64,000 bases of DNA from positions 395,068 to 459,067 of the forward strand of contig JAKMXF010000122.1 in the NCBI GenBank assembly GCA_024704765.1. The letters run 5' to 3'. Below, one piece after another: positions 12,750 through 26,089 of the stretch. The stretch's first letter is position 1. Each line of letters begins with the position of its first letter. The notes beneath the pieces were generated by a model. It did no database searches. It saw only the letters and a list, made by a program, of their open reading frames with translations, and was not told the DNA's origin. This DNA is from Oopsacas minuta. Lineage: Eukaryota > Porifera > Hexactinellida > Lyssacinosida > Leucopsacidae. The position numbers and the translations under genes are program-made.

Positions 12750-14080
12750 GAAATATAATTGCGTAATCAATAACGTACTTGGATCATCACTCTACCTATT
12801 AGATACAGTAAATAAGACATATTTATGCGACAAATTACGTAGGATTAACAACAATATATATATTATGTAAATGTAATTAACTACGTAAACAGTCAAATTT
12901 CGTACATTCGCTAATTATAGCATTAGAGGAAGTATAAAAGCAATACCTACAATTTTCGAGAATGTTTTATATTATTTCACATAAATTGATCCAAATGAGT
13001 ATGTTGCTTTTGAAAATTACTTGAATCTGCAAATGCATCCGCTCAATTCAACCTAATTATCAAAAGAGGATATTGAATTTTCTAAACTTTGGGGTAATAA
13101 AAGTACAGAATACTCAACAAAAGTTTTACTCCCTGTGATACAACAGCTATTAATTATTTCAAATGTTCCAAATCGTTCTGGAATACAAATCCTGGATATT
13201 GAACTGAGTCATTTTAGTCATTATAATCACTAGAAGATATTCGTGTCGAATGGGGTGGGGAATACAGTGGAGTAAAGCTTGTTAACACTTGTTCCCTTGA
13301 TAACATTACCATCCTAAGTATCCATCTCAAACTATCTTGACTTCATCTGAGTTAGCCTCCACTTCCGTTTCAGAAGATTTAGAAACGATCATAACTATGG
13401 ATAAGACTTCAAGTTTCAACCAATAAATATGTTGGTTTGTACCTAGACTAAATATCAAACTAGTTGATTCTCGTTATGATTATTTTGATTACGAGGGATG
13501 TCTGACAAAACCATTGTAAGATCTACACTTGTGTTAAAATTTTTACCAATTCGAAGTTCAGGTTTGGAGATGTTGTTGTGTTTCTGAAAGGCATATTGAG
13601 ATATCTTCAATATACAACTCCACAGAAGGTTGTCTGAGTAGTATAGACACTCAAAACTCTTTAGCCTATCACTGCCGGAAATGTAGAGATGTTAGTGCAA
13701 AGATTGAACATATTTCTCATGCACTTATTAGGTAGGATACCAGCTGTCCTAATTGTCGAAGTTGGACCTCAATGCTAAGCAACTTATCCAAACAAATCAA
13801 ATCGATGATCTTTTATCACTAACACAAAATCTGTCGTCTACAATATAGTGTGATTGGCTACACTATCCATGCTGGACTACACTTTAACATGCGGATAACA
13901 TATGGTGGTATATGGTATAGTTATGATGGAATGGAAAATCCCAAAATATTAAAACGAACAAATGTAGCGTAAAGCTTTATGACTTGTTAACTGTATCTTT
14001 TATGTACTAACATCTATTATACCCAATTAGTTCTCAGATAGGTAGTTATCATCTGTATTATCATCCTATTGTACCTGTTC
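12750..14080. other. No intact gene; possible retroelement scrap near 13.67 kb
   Basis: Mostly anonymous AT-rich DNA. At 13669-13767 one plus frame reads YHCRKCRDVSAKIEHISHAL and, after one stop, CPNCRSW. This is a pair of CxxC motifs spaced like a zinc-binding module. It could be a fragment of a retroelement or host-gene zinc finger. Evidence is thin. Confidence 0.25.
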
Positions 14081-14084
14081 AAAT

Positions 14085-14275
14085 CATTGCCTACTATATA
14101 CACGGATAGTTAAGCAAAGTTTTGCTAAAATATCCAGGCCATTGAATATATTCTGTTTGATCATGAAGGATTGCAGTTATCTTTACAAATTCAACTGGAA
14201 ATAGGGTTCCACATAAGGCAGAAACATCTGGAATACCTTTGAACCTGCTTTCCAAGTAATTTTAACCACAATATA
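14085..14275 (+). repeat. Dispersed repeat, copy 1 (pair with 52255-52445)
   Basis: About 190 bp similar to 52255-52445. Shared words include GCCTACTATATACACGG, AATCATGAAG or GATCATGAAGGATTGC, ACAAATTCAACTG.AAATAG and TTTGAACCTGC. A weaker third start may lie at 25210-25260. No open reading frame. Confidence 0.6.
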
Positions 14276-14799
14276 GCAATCAAAGTTTATGCCCTTATAT
14301 GATATTTTGTATTTTTTATCAATATTTTCAGAAATTCTCAAAACTTAGCCTAGTCCTTTGTATCAAAATACCTTCTACTATTGAAATATTAGTCTAATTA
14401 ATCAAAGGATGATCTACATTTTCTTAATCACTCGTTAAATAATCATATTTGTGATATTCGGTGTAAAACATCAATCCTAGAAATCGAAGAAATTCCATCA
14501 AAATGTATGCCAACACACACTAAGCATTAATAGTTAACCATTTTATAAGTTCGGTTAATACAGTCTCTCTATTATGTTTTTATGCTAATTTAATACGAAT
14601 CATGATCCATTTCATGAGATTTTTGGGTTTTCGAAATATTGGTATTTAATAGTAAAATAATTACCATTATTGAAAGTGAAATGCTGATTGCTTCATTGTG
14701 ATTAAAATACCATGGAAATTCAGGTTCAAATGTATTCTAGATGTCTCCACCGTATGTTGAAACCTATACACAGTTGAATTTGTAATGATAACTGCAATT

Positions 14800-16010
<1,211 letters not shown>

Positions 16011-17094
16011 TCTAATTAATAATGAGTAAATAAATTTACAAATATATTCCTATTATATTAGTAAACCGCTTTCGCACAGGGAAAGTATTTACTTATTATT
16101 AAGTGAGTATTAATATTAGATAATGTTTTTGCAGAAGTTGAAATCACCCTCCTCCACAATTTTCACTCAGCCAGATAACTTCCTTCAGTGTTCGAAGGAT
16201 TACAAAATACGCAAGGTTTGACATCACAATGAGATAGCAACTGTAAAGAATCTCTTATCTATGAATCCAATGAGTCAATGATAGTGACTTTCTAGGATAT
16301 CATGGAAGTGGGAACCATTATTTTAATGGTTTCAGTTTATCATTTCACATCTTGGTAGTTCTTTCTTCCTGGTTGATAACAATCAATATTCAAAATAATA
16401 TAGAATTGTAATATAGAGTCACATATTACAATAGTTTTAATACAAAAACAATGACAATGACAATTACATATTACAATTACTTAGGCCTGGTAGTATCGAA
16501 TTCATTGGTCTTACGACTATATTACATAATATGGCCGTCAAAACATACGACTATAATAAATTATTTTCGGATCAAAATCCTAAGAGTATAATACAGTATA
16601 TGCGAGTAAAATCCTACAACGATACTACAAGATAAGAAGATATGCAGCCAAATATTACGACAATAATACATCTTGATGTGGGTTAAAACGTTACTACTGT
16701 AATTTATATGATGCATAGTAGAATTACATGAGTTTCAATCCTTAATATAGATATGGTTATCTTAACTTTTGATACATATTTTTACTGCGAACATAGCTTA
16801 AATTAGCATTGTATAATAGTATAAATAATATCTAATACAGTTTCTTACAAAATTATCCCCGATCCCAATTTGGAATAGTCCAATGCGCAACAAATACTCC
16901 CTGAGCGCACCATTAAGAACCTGAATCAGGTTGAATATGGAATAGAGATACTAGAATTACATTCGATTATAAGTTCCAATTTCCTCTATTACAATCTTAT
17001 TTTAAGGGCATGTTCTGTTTCTTATTGGAATTCAAATTCCAAAGTAGAGTGCGCCATGTGCTAGGTTAAAAATGCATTACAGAGTAGGGAGCCA
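16011..17094. other. AT-rich DNA downstream of the host gene stop codon
   Basis: No coding similarity. The part just below 17095 would carry the 3' untranslated region of the minus-strand cadherin-like gene. I could not settle a polyadenylation site. Confidence 0.4.
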
Positions 17095-17213
17095 CTACCT
17101 AGGTACGTGGGTATTAGATAAAAGTGGAGAGGTCTTAGGGGTACAGATCCCACAATCATATTCGAGAGGTACCAGTTCTTTTGTTTGCATTGTACTATAT
17201 TGAGCAAAGATAT
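17095..17213 (-). CDS. Cadherin-like receptor, last coding exon
   Basis: Terminal coding exon of the minus-strand host gene. The acceptor AG is at 17214-17215, after a T-rich stretch. The first two bases complete the codon begun by the upstream exon (G plus AT, Asp). The frame then reads IFAQYSTMQTKELVPLEYDC and GICTPKTSPLLSNTHVPR and stops at TAG (17095-17097). It is hydrophilic, as expected for a cytoplasmic tail. An acceptor 5 bases further upstream would give a hydrophobic alternative ending, which I consider less likely. The intron to the upstream exon is only 81 bp, in contrast to the other introns of 6-21 kb. Confidence 0.65.
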
Positions 17214-17294
17214 CTTAGCTAAAAAAGCTAATAGCATAAGAGTAATTCGCAAGATATAACGTGGTTAGTTTTGCAACAATAATCAAGTAATTAC

Positions 17295-17506
17295 CGCTAA
17301 TGAATTCTTCTTCTGGGATCTCATCAAGGAACAAGTCCATTTTTAATTCCTGGGATTCATAGGTCATTCCCAGAGGGAAAGCATCAGATAAAAGAGCATT
17401 TCCACCGAATGCGCCACCTTGTTGTGTTGTCGTCAGTACGTCTAAGCCTTCCATTCCTCCATATATATACTCTTGGGTTCTTTGAAGGTTGCGCTTTCCA
17501 AGAATT
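17295..17506 (-). CDS. Cadherin-like receptor, cytoplasmic exon
   Basis: Exon of 212 bp with acceptor CTCTCTCTTAG (AG at 17507-17508) and donor GTAATT (from 17294). The first base completes the Arg codon split by the transmembrane exon (AG plus A). The product begins RILGKRNLQRTQEYIYGGME directly after the membrane segment and ends EIPEEEFIS plus one base. It is polar and acidic near its end, consistent with a juxtamembrane cytoplasmic region. There are no stops in frame. The intron upstream is about 7.4 kb and holds a P element and a RAG1-like fragment. I do not recognise a named cytoplasmic motif. Confidence 0.72.
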
Positions 17507-17519
17507 CTAAGAGAGAGCA

Positions 17520-19140
17520 ATGAGTAATTGATATGATAAGTGTGAATGTTGTAATGATATTGCAGCAACCAAAGGTCACACATAATTGACATTATAAGTA
17601 TTTTAAGATCTAAGAGCAAATAAGAAATAAGTCCTCTATTTCGATAGTGCCATCACTTGTGGAAGATTGTTTTTAGCCCAATTTCAGTGGAGCTAAATTT
17701 AAGATATTTCAGAAAATAAAATATTTGAGATTAAGCTCCAAAATATAGGCGATATAGAACTATGAAAAACGTAATAAAACTCTTTTCCAGGAATATATCG
17801 AAAAAGGGCTCTTTTGTACTATACTCCGTGAATTGCCAAAAAATCATTCTGGGCTTATTGGGTTGTATACACCTATGCATTGTACAGAAATACATTGATA
17901 GTTAGGATATGAGGACAGTTTACCAGAAAAGGGTTCATATACTGGAAATACTCTAATAAGATGCGTATTCCCATAAGCGTTACCCACTAGCATTAACATT
18001 TTATGTTCATCATGATTAACTAATCATCATTCTGATTAATAAAAACACAGTCAAAATTTTCACTCCAAAATTTTAGTGCTCTATACTAATAGTTGATATC
18101 AAAGTTGACCGTTCTAAGTGGTTAGGTACATGTTTTGTCCCTAAACTTAAAATTTACAGTTCGAATAGATTGAATACCTTAGTGCCAATCTCTTGACTAA
18201 AAACATAAAAATCAAAAGCTTTAGAGTAAATTTTTCATCACCCCATAAGTTTTCCAAAATATTAACATCAAATTCAGCATAGTATGAAACCTGAGAAGCA
18301 GAATTTTCTTAAGAAAATTCTAATTACTCTGGAAGAAAAAAATGCCATGCCTGGTGGATGGCTATAATTGAATCCATTATTCACCTCTATCATATATTGA
18401 AAGATACTCATCAGAATGACAACACAAAGTATTAACCTATTATTTTTTCAGAATATAATTTTCGCAATTATGATTAGAGCTAAACATAGTGTGTACGAAC
18501 ACATTGTACCTTGGTCTAATTACACCTAAAACTCACTGTGGTCAGTAGGGCCCAGGTAATATCAAGTTTTAGGGTGATTTGTCATAATATTATGTTTGCT
18601 GTAGAACTAAATCCATCCTCCGCAAACCTCCCCCAAATTATCACCAAGCATTTTTAATAGAGCGACCTGTAAATTTTTAAGATTTTCAGAATTTAAGCAA
18701 TTCATATCGTAATATTATATTTACTAAATTTTAGTAACAATTTCGAATTCTACATGAATAGCAAGGAAGCACTTGATTCCTTCATCAAGATATTTGATCT
18801 ATCAGATGGCGAATTCTCCTCAATTCAAAGATTCATTGAATGCGATGCTTTCAGTAATCGGAATTATCTATCTACATAGCAATCACGCATATTATATTCC
18901 ACTCAACGCCCCAGTCCCACAAAGAAATGTATTATTGTAGAAGAGCGAATCGTTTTTGCACTTGACCTTGCAAAGGAGTCAGCAAACCTCTAGCTGAATT
19001 GGCACTGAAGGCTCTCAGATGTAGATTGAAGCCACTTTTGTTTCTAATCGCTACTATTCCTGAAAACAAATTCATGATAAAACAATAGTACCTATGCACT
19101 CCAGCTAAGTAAATATCATATTCCGCCGCATACAACAAAG
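17520..19140. other. Intronic DNA, no element recognised
   Basis: Between two host exons on the minus strand. An open stretch at 18932-19138 (minus) has a TTTTGTTTTCAG-like acceptor inside it but no recognisable product, and it would break the good phase between flanking exons, so I leave it out of the gene. Confidence 0.35.
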
Positions 19141-19144
19141 TAGC

Positions 19145-19970
19145 TTGTTATGGTGCCACCATGATAGCATCATATGAGATTAATGAATACGGAACAATGA
19201 TCAAGTTAAACTAGGAATTGGTATCTCATATAAATCTATCTTACAACAGGAACTTTACGATTACTTGAATCTAACCTATGTTCGGATGATCAAAATATCC
19301 GTTTGTACTTACGATCGCAGATGAATTGGAAGATTCGGATTGTCATAAAATTTACAACCAGTTCGATGGGAATCCACAATTCAATACAAAAAGTTTCATG
19401 CTCTTTGCCAAAACAATTCCTAATTTGAGATGTTGTGTCAGACCAATAGTATTAGTATCTCATAAGGAAACGAAAAGAATACTCAATATAATGGATCTAA
19501 TGATCAATCCTTAAGTACCATAGAAAAGAGGGACAAAAGCTACCTTGTGGTAACGTTAGAGTTAAAGTTCTCCTTACAATATTTGATGAGAAAATGTCTG
19601 GCATTCTGAGTGGAGCGGGTGATGCAAGTTGACAACTTTGTAATGCAAGTTCTGCAGAATTAAAGATTTAGAACTCTGTCGATCGGGCTTCCTTTCAACA
19701 GGACGATAACTTGAGCACTTTCTATTGTTGACACAGAAAATGTTTTACTACTACCAACGAAAGATCGCCGTGGTTTAACACACGAACTCATATCTGAGAT
19801 TCACAACAAATTTCATAGATACATTTGTCCGTCTCTTGAGCCAAAGCGATCGAGTTCTGATAGGTATTCGTAGTGTTCTTAAGTGTAAGGAATGTGGACG
19901 AATCGGACACACCTACAAGCTGAAACGTACAAATTTGCTTCACCAGACTAAGGATCAAAACATAATAATT
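19145..19970 (+). pseudogene. RAG1/Transib-like transposase, decayed copy 3 (internally deleted)
   Basis: Plus-strand fragment collinear with the other two copies. It reads LGIGISYKSILQQ (about 19212), IADELEDSDCHKIYNQF (about 19308; the first catalytic Asp is kept but the DG of DGLDGSG is DE), FNTKSFMLFAK, then FDEKMSGILSGAGDAS (about 19582) around the second Asp. It jumps to DTFVRLLSQSDRVL (about 19816). About 650 bp present in copy 2 between these last blocks are missing. A tail follows with CKECGRIGHTYKLKR (about 19888), a zinc-knuckle-like C-x2-C-x3-GH arrangement. Stops and frameshifts make it non-functional. Confidence 0.72.
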
Positions 19971-19974
19971 AATT

Positions 19975-21080
19975 CGTTAATATTTGAGTAGCGTCTTGTC
20001 TTAATTTTTCGACTTGCAGACAAATAATTTTCGAAAGCCCCCAAAGGCAAGGTACATGGAACCTTGTGGAAAACTCTGTCTGAGGCTATTCAAGCAACGC
20101 AATCCCAATCATGGCGAGCCTAGATAATGGAAACACGACCCGCAACGACATATCCCCAGTGCCGAAAACGTTAAACAACTCTGATCTATCTGAAGTCTAT
20201 TGCGAAAAGGCTACGCAACTGAGGTGTTCCTGCCAGGACGAAACACATGGATTGCAATAAGGCTGCAATAGGTATATTTAAAATTAACGGATAGTTAATG
20301 TCGGTTATTAAAAACACGCATAAAGTCCAAGTTACCCCACGAATTTCAAATTTTCAAATTTTCAAATTTTCGTTTTTTAGATGAAATTCCTTTTGCAGTA
20401 TTAATACAGCAAAAAAGAATGTAGATTTTAACTCTAAACACATTATCCCTTAATACATAATTTTGAAGTGAATACTTTATGTAAATAACTCAAATATGAC
20501 AAATATTTCCAGAATTCAATTTGTATAATTTGCTTATGTGTTATCAAAACCAGAATATAGAAGCCATATAAAATGCTCTTCATGAGCAATCTACTCTAAA
20601 TAGTGATTAACACATAAGTATATAATAGATTTGATAATCCAGCCTATATACATTTTACGCTGGTGTATATATTTCGCCAATTGCGATTAAGTCATCATAA
20701 CTCAAAAATAGAAGCAATACCAAAAGATTTTGCTGTCAATCAACTAGGTATCTGGAATATTCCTAAGTTACATAATACGTTTTATGCACTTTATACATAC
20801 CCTAATGCCTACTAATAGCCATTTAAAGACACTGTGAAAAGCCAGAGTTGAAATCGTGTCCACTTTGCAGAACCCAACCCAACCCAACCCGAACACGAAG
20901 TGTAAATAAGTGTAGATTGTAATTGAAATTCTTCTAAATATACGTTTTATTAACATTCCCATTAAAACAAATATCTACTTGTATAAAATACAGAATACTT
21001 ATCTAATATAGTATTGAGTAAATTAAGTAGCTAGCAACATGTTTTGTATTCTAAGGAAAATTTGTTCTGCAATATTATGG
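19975..21080. other. Mostly anonymous; GC-richer patch at 20040-20275
   Basis: The patch 20040-20275 is clearly less AT-rich than its surroundings and contains a 49-codon open frame from ATG 20111 that I do not recognise. At 20868-20893 there is a short ACCCAACCCAACCCAACCCG run that looks like an eroded hAT end and not like telomeric repeat. The rest is AT-rich intron. Confidence 0.3.
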
Positions 21081-21087
21081 GTTAATT

Positions 21088-24000
21088 CGGGAACTTCGTA
21101 ATACAGGACATACAACTGATTTGAACCATGGATGGTAAGTAGAGGGTAATGTACAATTACTATATTTTGAATGGGAAGAATAGTAAGATTTGATACTGAT
21201 AATTGAATGTTTTATATACATGCAGTTACATTTTGTAACAACTTTACTTATCTAAGATCGAAATTTGTCGATGTTAACGAACATTAGGCGGCCTTTTGGT
21301 TGATTTAGGTATTTTAATGAAATATACTTTATAAATTACAAATAGCAACTCTGATAGTTAAACAGATAATATATGTATTAATTAATCATTTACTGAAACA
21401 ATTAAATGTCAGCTAAGATTGGAAATTCTTAAATTTCCAGTTGTCCTCAATATTTGAAGTTCTTTTTGAAAATTTGAGCACCTTGAGTGAACTTAAATTT
21501 CGAACATTATTTGCCAGAATACTATTAGAGATGTAACAAAGTATTTCCTTCAATATATCCCATTTAACCGTGAGACAGTAGTTGCAGTACTTCTCCAAAT
21601 TTCTGCAAAAGATTAGTATCCTCTATTTTGATAGTAGAGAGAGATACAAGAATTTTCGAGGGGCTGACGAAACAAATTTATTGAAAAATATCGGTTGTAC
21701 TTCAATTGCAGTAAAGATACTCCAAAGGAGAATGCACGACTCAAGAAGCTATAAAGCTAGATAATTTAATCCTCCTTATGATCTGTTATTTAAATGAGTT
21801 GATTCTGAAGACGGGAGGATAAGCGAAATCACATTTCTCACTTGTAAGATAGTTAACTATTTGAGGTAATACTAAACAATATTGTCAGAAACTAGAAAAA
21901 GTTGGGGTATTAACCTTCCAGCCTTATCAGGAAGCAATTTCCAAGTATCTAGCCATTGAACGACTTTATCAACAAACTAAAACGGTCACCATTGTCAATG
22001 AGTGGGTTTGAAAAGGAATCTCTTAAGCGCTTTCCATTCACTGGACTATTAACATTAAAGATATCCAAATACGAACGATAACGTCTAGAAATTCGTGCAT
22101 CTGAGTACAATAGCAGCAACCTGCAGTTGATTATTAAGTCTCAAGGTAGCCTTCGTTTATTCGCTAAACACTGCCAACGCAAGATTAACATTTTGCCTCT
22201 CTATATGGTAGGCTAGCAAACTTTTGCAGTCAATTTATAAGCTTGCTTCCAAGGTGGAAGAGTGCTTAAGTCTGTATTGATTCCTAATATCTTCAAAGGA
22301 AGGAAAATGAAATCTATACTGAGCATCATGTTGGTTAAGCCAATCGTTACGAATACATTTATGATGTGGACAAAATCAAAAATGGGGAATAAAGGACAAC
22401 TGGGGTTACAAGGATGGGGAACTGATTGTTCGATTACATGCTTGCGCAATAATAATGTGAATAAACTTTGATTTAGCGGTAAGTTATCTGTACATAATAC
22501 TACAACATTGAGATCGCACTATTCAATATCAGTTATAACAGTAGTCACGATCTCAAAAACTTCTTTAGCATCAGAACAAGCAAGTGGATATAATCGAACT
22601 ATTTCACTCCATTTTTCGAAAAGACTAGTAACCATGAAAGCTAGTACAGGTTTTCCGTTACTTCTACATTCGAACTGTACGAGCCATAAATCTTTCCTCC
22701 ATTATAGCTAAAGTCAGACTGTACATAAACCTCATCAATGTTTAATACAAGCTGACGCTGTTATCTAGTAAACTTCGCAGTTGATTTAATTAGAAATTCA
22801 TTAAACTCATATTCAAAACTTGATTTTGAAGATTACATAATGTAGATTGATGTGGAAGTGTAAGACATAGAGAAGTTTGAAGAAAACTATAAAAACAGGA
22901 GAAATAAGTTGGGCCTTTAAAGCAAGCGTCAGAGTGATCACAGTGTATCAGTATTTTTGCTTGGGAAGTAAGATATTTGCGAGTTGGCATAATAAAAATT
23001 GGAGACGAGGGATTTTTGACAATTAATCAGATTCATGATTAAGCTCAAACTTATGAATTGAAGATTGAAGATTAACAATAGCTTGTTTGATTTCGTTTTT
23101 GGAACCATTTTATGGTAGCTCGAAATATCTTTAATAGAGTAATCAAATTCACGAATGTCTTCAATCTGTTGCACAGATAGAGATACCTGAACATCTCCAT
23201 AAAATCCTATAGAAACAATTTTATAAAAGTGTTCAAATTTCAATCTTACGGAGGGATAATTATTGTCAATCAAAAATGGACTTTGGGCTACACCAAAAAG
23301 TATAGAGTTTTCAGTTAGTAAGAGATTTCGAATATCTTAAGCCTAGTATTCCAATATGAACCATTTGTAGATGTATAATTTACTTATTAAGTATTCCGAT
23401 TAAATACAAACTGATTTATAAATAATGTAAAGTATATAAACTAACCCTTTGCGCAGAGACCTAAATCTATAGGATATAGGATTCAAAGTTAAGAAGTGAT
23501 CCAGAAAGCGAGGCTTAAAAATACTCAAAGTTGTATCAGAGGAATACCATAAGAACCAATTCTCTGGCAATGGATAAATAGAAAATTTAAGGTTAATTCT
23601 TCAAATGTCGATACAGAGAATCTTTCGAGTTCAAATTCATAGTCACGCCTGCTATCTGTAATCCCTTGATAATAGATAGTAAAATAAATAATTCTTAGGT
23701 ATGTGAATTAGTTACACAACAGAAATACTAAATACCTGTGAAAGAAAGATTTCTCTTTCTTACAAGATCCAATCGCTGAGGGATGGCGTCATATATTTTT
23801 GAATAATTAGGGAATTCAAATATACTGGGGAAGAACAAGGTAAGTAGGCTAGCAGTCTGGAAGCAGTTTTCACAATACCATCAGGTTGCGGTATAACGAC
23901 GCTCAAAAGTAGATCTCTGAAATGTTTAATACAGACATAATTGAATGTAATTCAGATACATTGTCACGACATATCTGCTTCAACCACATTTTAGCTAGAT

Positions 24001-24377
24001 CGGCATCTTTTGGCAATGTGAAGACGGTGTAGGTATTCTTTAATGCATGCTAATTAATTTTACAATATGGCAAAGAACAACAATTTAGCATCGTGAATTA
24101 AGCTATGTCAAAGAACTGAGGAAATTAGAGTAGAATTAGGATGAAAATATCATGAGAAATCTAAATTAGTACGAAAGCAAATATAAGACATAACGAATCT
24201 TAAACAAAATATATAAATTGCATCATTTACATACAAAAATATATTATAATATTGTGCGCATTTTCAATTGTGTCAACGAAAATTACATGTTGTGGTTGCG
24301 TAAATATTACCCCTAGTTACCATCCATGGTACAGGTCAATCAGGGTCAGTTGTAAGTCCTGTATTACGAAGTTCCCG
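21088..24377 (-). mobile_element. P element with 32-bp terminal inverted repeats
   Basis: The left end CGGGAACTTCGTAATACAGG (21088 on) is repeated inverted at the right end, 24346-24377, over 32 bp with one mismatch. The sequence gttaatt flanks both ends (21081-21087 and 24378-24384). A second, subterminal inverted pair (ACCATGGATGGTAA-like) lies at about 21126-21150 and 24309-24331. The Drosophila P element has 31-bp ends, 8-bp target duplications and subterminal inverted repeats, so the layout agrees. Length is 3290 bp. The interior carries a decayed THAP-P transposase on the minus strand. Confidence 0.87.
21600..24060 (-). pseudogene. THAP-type P-element transposase (decayed)
   Basis: Minus-strand relic in the expected order. 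A THAP domain comes first, with VFTLPKDADLAKMWLKQICR at about 24030-23965 and VCIKHFRD. An LPHQSTL motif follows at about 22855. The catalytic region begins NIDEVYVQSDFSYNGGKIYG (about 22745-22685). KPVLAFMVTSLFEKWSEIVR and CTDNLPLNQSLF come next, then FPIFDFVHI (about 22385). GKRLRDSFSNP and a WLDTWKLLPDKAGRLT block end at about 21910. These are the blocks of P/THAP9-like transposases. Multiple stops and frameshifts separate them. It lies in a host-gene intron in the same orientation as the gene. Confidence 0.82.
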
Positions 24378-24384
24378 GTTAATT

Positions 24385-24650
24385 ATATTTATCCCGTAAA
24401 TGTCCCCTTGAGGCCATTTCATTAAAGTTCTATGCGATGTTGCCATGTAAACATAATCTTTTGCAAAATAGAATTGAAACATTGAATTAAAAATTATACA
24501 CATAGTTTGAACTGATTAACTTTTAACCCGACCCACACGAGAAAAACGAAGCAACTTCCAACTCTGGAGGAAGCATACTTCATGGTAGAGTTAGTAGATA
24601 TTGAACACATATATAAAGTAAATATGCATACCTTAAGTGCTATAGCCTAT
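24385..24650. other. No recognised feature
   Basis: Short intronic spacer right of the P element. Confidence 0.3.
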
Positions 24651-24654
24651 TCTC

Positions 24655-24845
24655 GTTAATGAACCCGGGTTGCTTCAGTTAACATGCAAAGTATCAACAA
24701 TAGTGATACATGATAAAATGACATTAATAATAGCCTACATTGAATATTATATAATAGAGGTGGATAATTGTGATGATTATTTATCACAAAACTACTACAA
24801 AAACTATAAACAAACTGCATATGAAATTATGAATACAATGCACAT
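24655..24845 (-). repeat. Dispersed repeat, inverted partner of 39724-39915
   Basis: About 190 bp matching the reverse complement of 39724-39915 at high identity. It includes ATGTGCATTGTATTCATAAT, the AACAATAGTGATACATGATA word and GCAAAGTATCAACAATAG. The partner lies just downstream of the second P-like transposase. An open frame over this copy (24670-24867) is incidental. Confidence 0.85.
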
Positions 24846-24951
24846 AAAAACCAATGGAGGGCATTAGATGCTAAAATCAGAATTTCAGCAATAATTATAA
24901 TATGATCGTAAAAAAGTAATAAGTACATGCAATAGTAACAACAAGCAATAC

Positions 24952-25142
24952 CTTTGGTATAGTGCAAGGAAGTTGGCAAAAAAACCACATAGCAAGATAA
25001 TAACACAAACTGTGATAATTAGAATAATCTGGACACTAGAAGATTGTCTCCCACTAACTGGTTGGGAAATATGATCTACTAAAGATACAGTTTGTACATT
25101 GCCATCACAAATATTCGCTAACTCAGCAAAGTTCTCATCTAT
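24952..25142 (-). CDS. Cadherin-like receptor, transmembrane exon
   Basis: Exon of 191 bp with acceptor CTTTTTTAG (AG at 25143-25144) and donor GTATTG (from 24951). It starts in phase 0 with IDENFAELANICDGNV, continues through a serine-rich linker (QPVSGRQSSS) and then one hydrophobic helix, IILIITVCVIILLCGFFANF, followed by LALYQR as stop-transfer. The protein context is an ectodomain exiting into the membrane. The DEN...L block before the helix resembles the end of the membrane-adjacent domain in cadherin-23-like proteins. The last codon is split AG/A with the exon at 17506. No stop in frame. Confidence 0.75.
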
Positions 25143-25149
25143 CTAAAAA

Positions 25150-26085
25150 AGATTGGAAAATATATTCATAAGCTATGTGCAAGTTGTATGATATGATAAT
25201 GTTATCATAGCTTACTATATATGGCTTCATAGCAAGCAATTACTGTGGCAGGTTATGAGGAAATACTAGAATAAATTATCACAACTCAAATTTCTTCGTA
25301 ATGAGAATTCGATTCAGCATACACGTAAAACATAAAATCATTCTGGATTCTTTTCAATACTGTCCTATTTTAGTTAAGGTATAGCCTCAGTTATCCGAAC
25401 ACTTTCGTCTCTGAATTTCAAGTATGACGGATCAATGAAAATGAAGATTTTGAAATTTTGAATATTTGGCTGCATAAAAATACAAATACAATAGAACCTC
25501 GGTAAAACGAACACCAAGGGAAGGACAATTTTGTTCGCCTTACCCGGAGTTCGCATTAACAAGAGTAATTCAAATAGGATTTCAATAGTAGGGACCTGAT
25601 TATATGCAATTGTTTATTCTTGATTCAGTGAAATTTGTAATAACAATGTTCCACTGTATGTGAATAATTTCGCCACTTAGTTGAATAATGGGTACTTAGG
25701 TTGTCAGAAGCACCAATAACAGATTAACTTTGGGTAAATTCCATGACAAAATATGCTTCCTGTTGTTCAGGCACAGAAGTGTCGGAAAATAGGAGGATAG
25801 GATGATTAAAGTTCTACGGTATATAGGTTATCAAATTCAGCCCTGTAACATTTCAAAAATAGTCTAGTTATGGTTTCAACTCTGATCAGTGTAGCAGCTG
25901 TCCGGGAATTTATGGACCAGACCACACAATGAAAAAACTTGAAACGTCGAGACCGATAGCATAAACCTTGTTAATTCGTATTCAGCCAGCCTCAACACAT
26001 GTCCGAAAATCGGGACATTGTATTAAAGAATTAAGTAGTTGAAAACTAGCTAACATATATTCTAGTATGTATAAATAATCTATAT
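25150..26085. other. Intronic DNA with a small pogo-like palindrome
   Basis: At about 25493-25561, AGAACCTCGGTAAAACGAAC and a roughly inverted partner (CGAACTCCGGGTAAGGCGAA when reverse complemented) face each other over about 70 bp. This looks like a remnant of a Tigger/pogo-type MITE end. Nothing else is recognised. Confidence 0.4.
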
Positions 26086-26089
26086 TATT

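Noticed and set aside
17061-17252. Hydrophobic minus frame overlapping the last host exon (AKISLLNIVQ...)
   Set aside because: An acceptor 5 bases further downstream gives an in-phase hydrophilic tail ending in a stop, which suits a cytoplasmic domain better. The alternative is kept only as a possibility.
18932-19138. Minus open frame with an acceptor-like TTTTGTTTTCAG
   Set aside because: Including it between the exons at 24952 and 17506 would break a perfect phase match, and the product is not recognisable.
20868-20893. CCCAA repeats as interstitial telomere
   Set aside because: Only about four units, and arthropod telomeres are usually TTAGG. It fits an eroded hAT end better.
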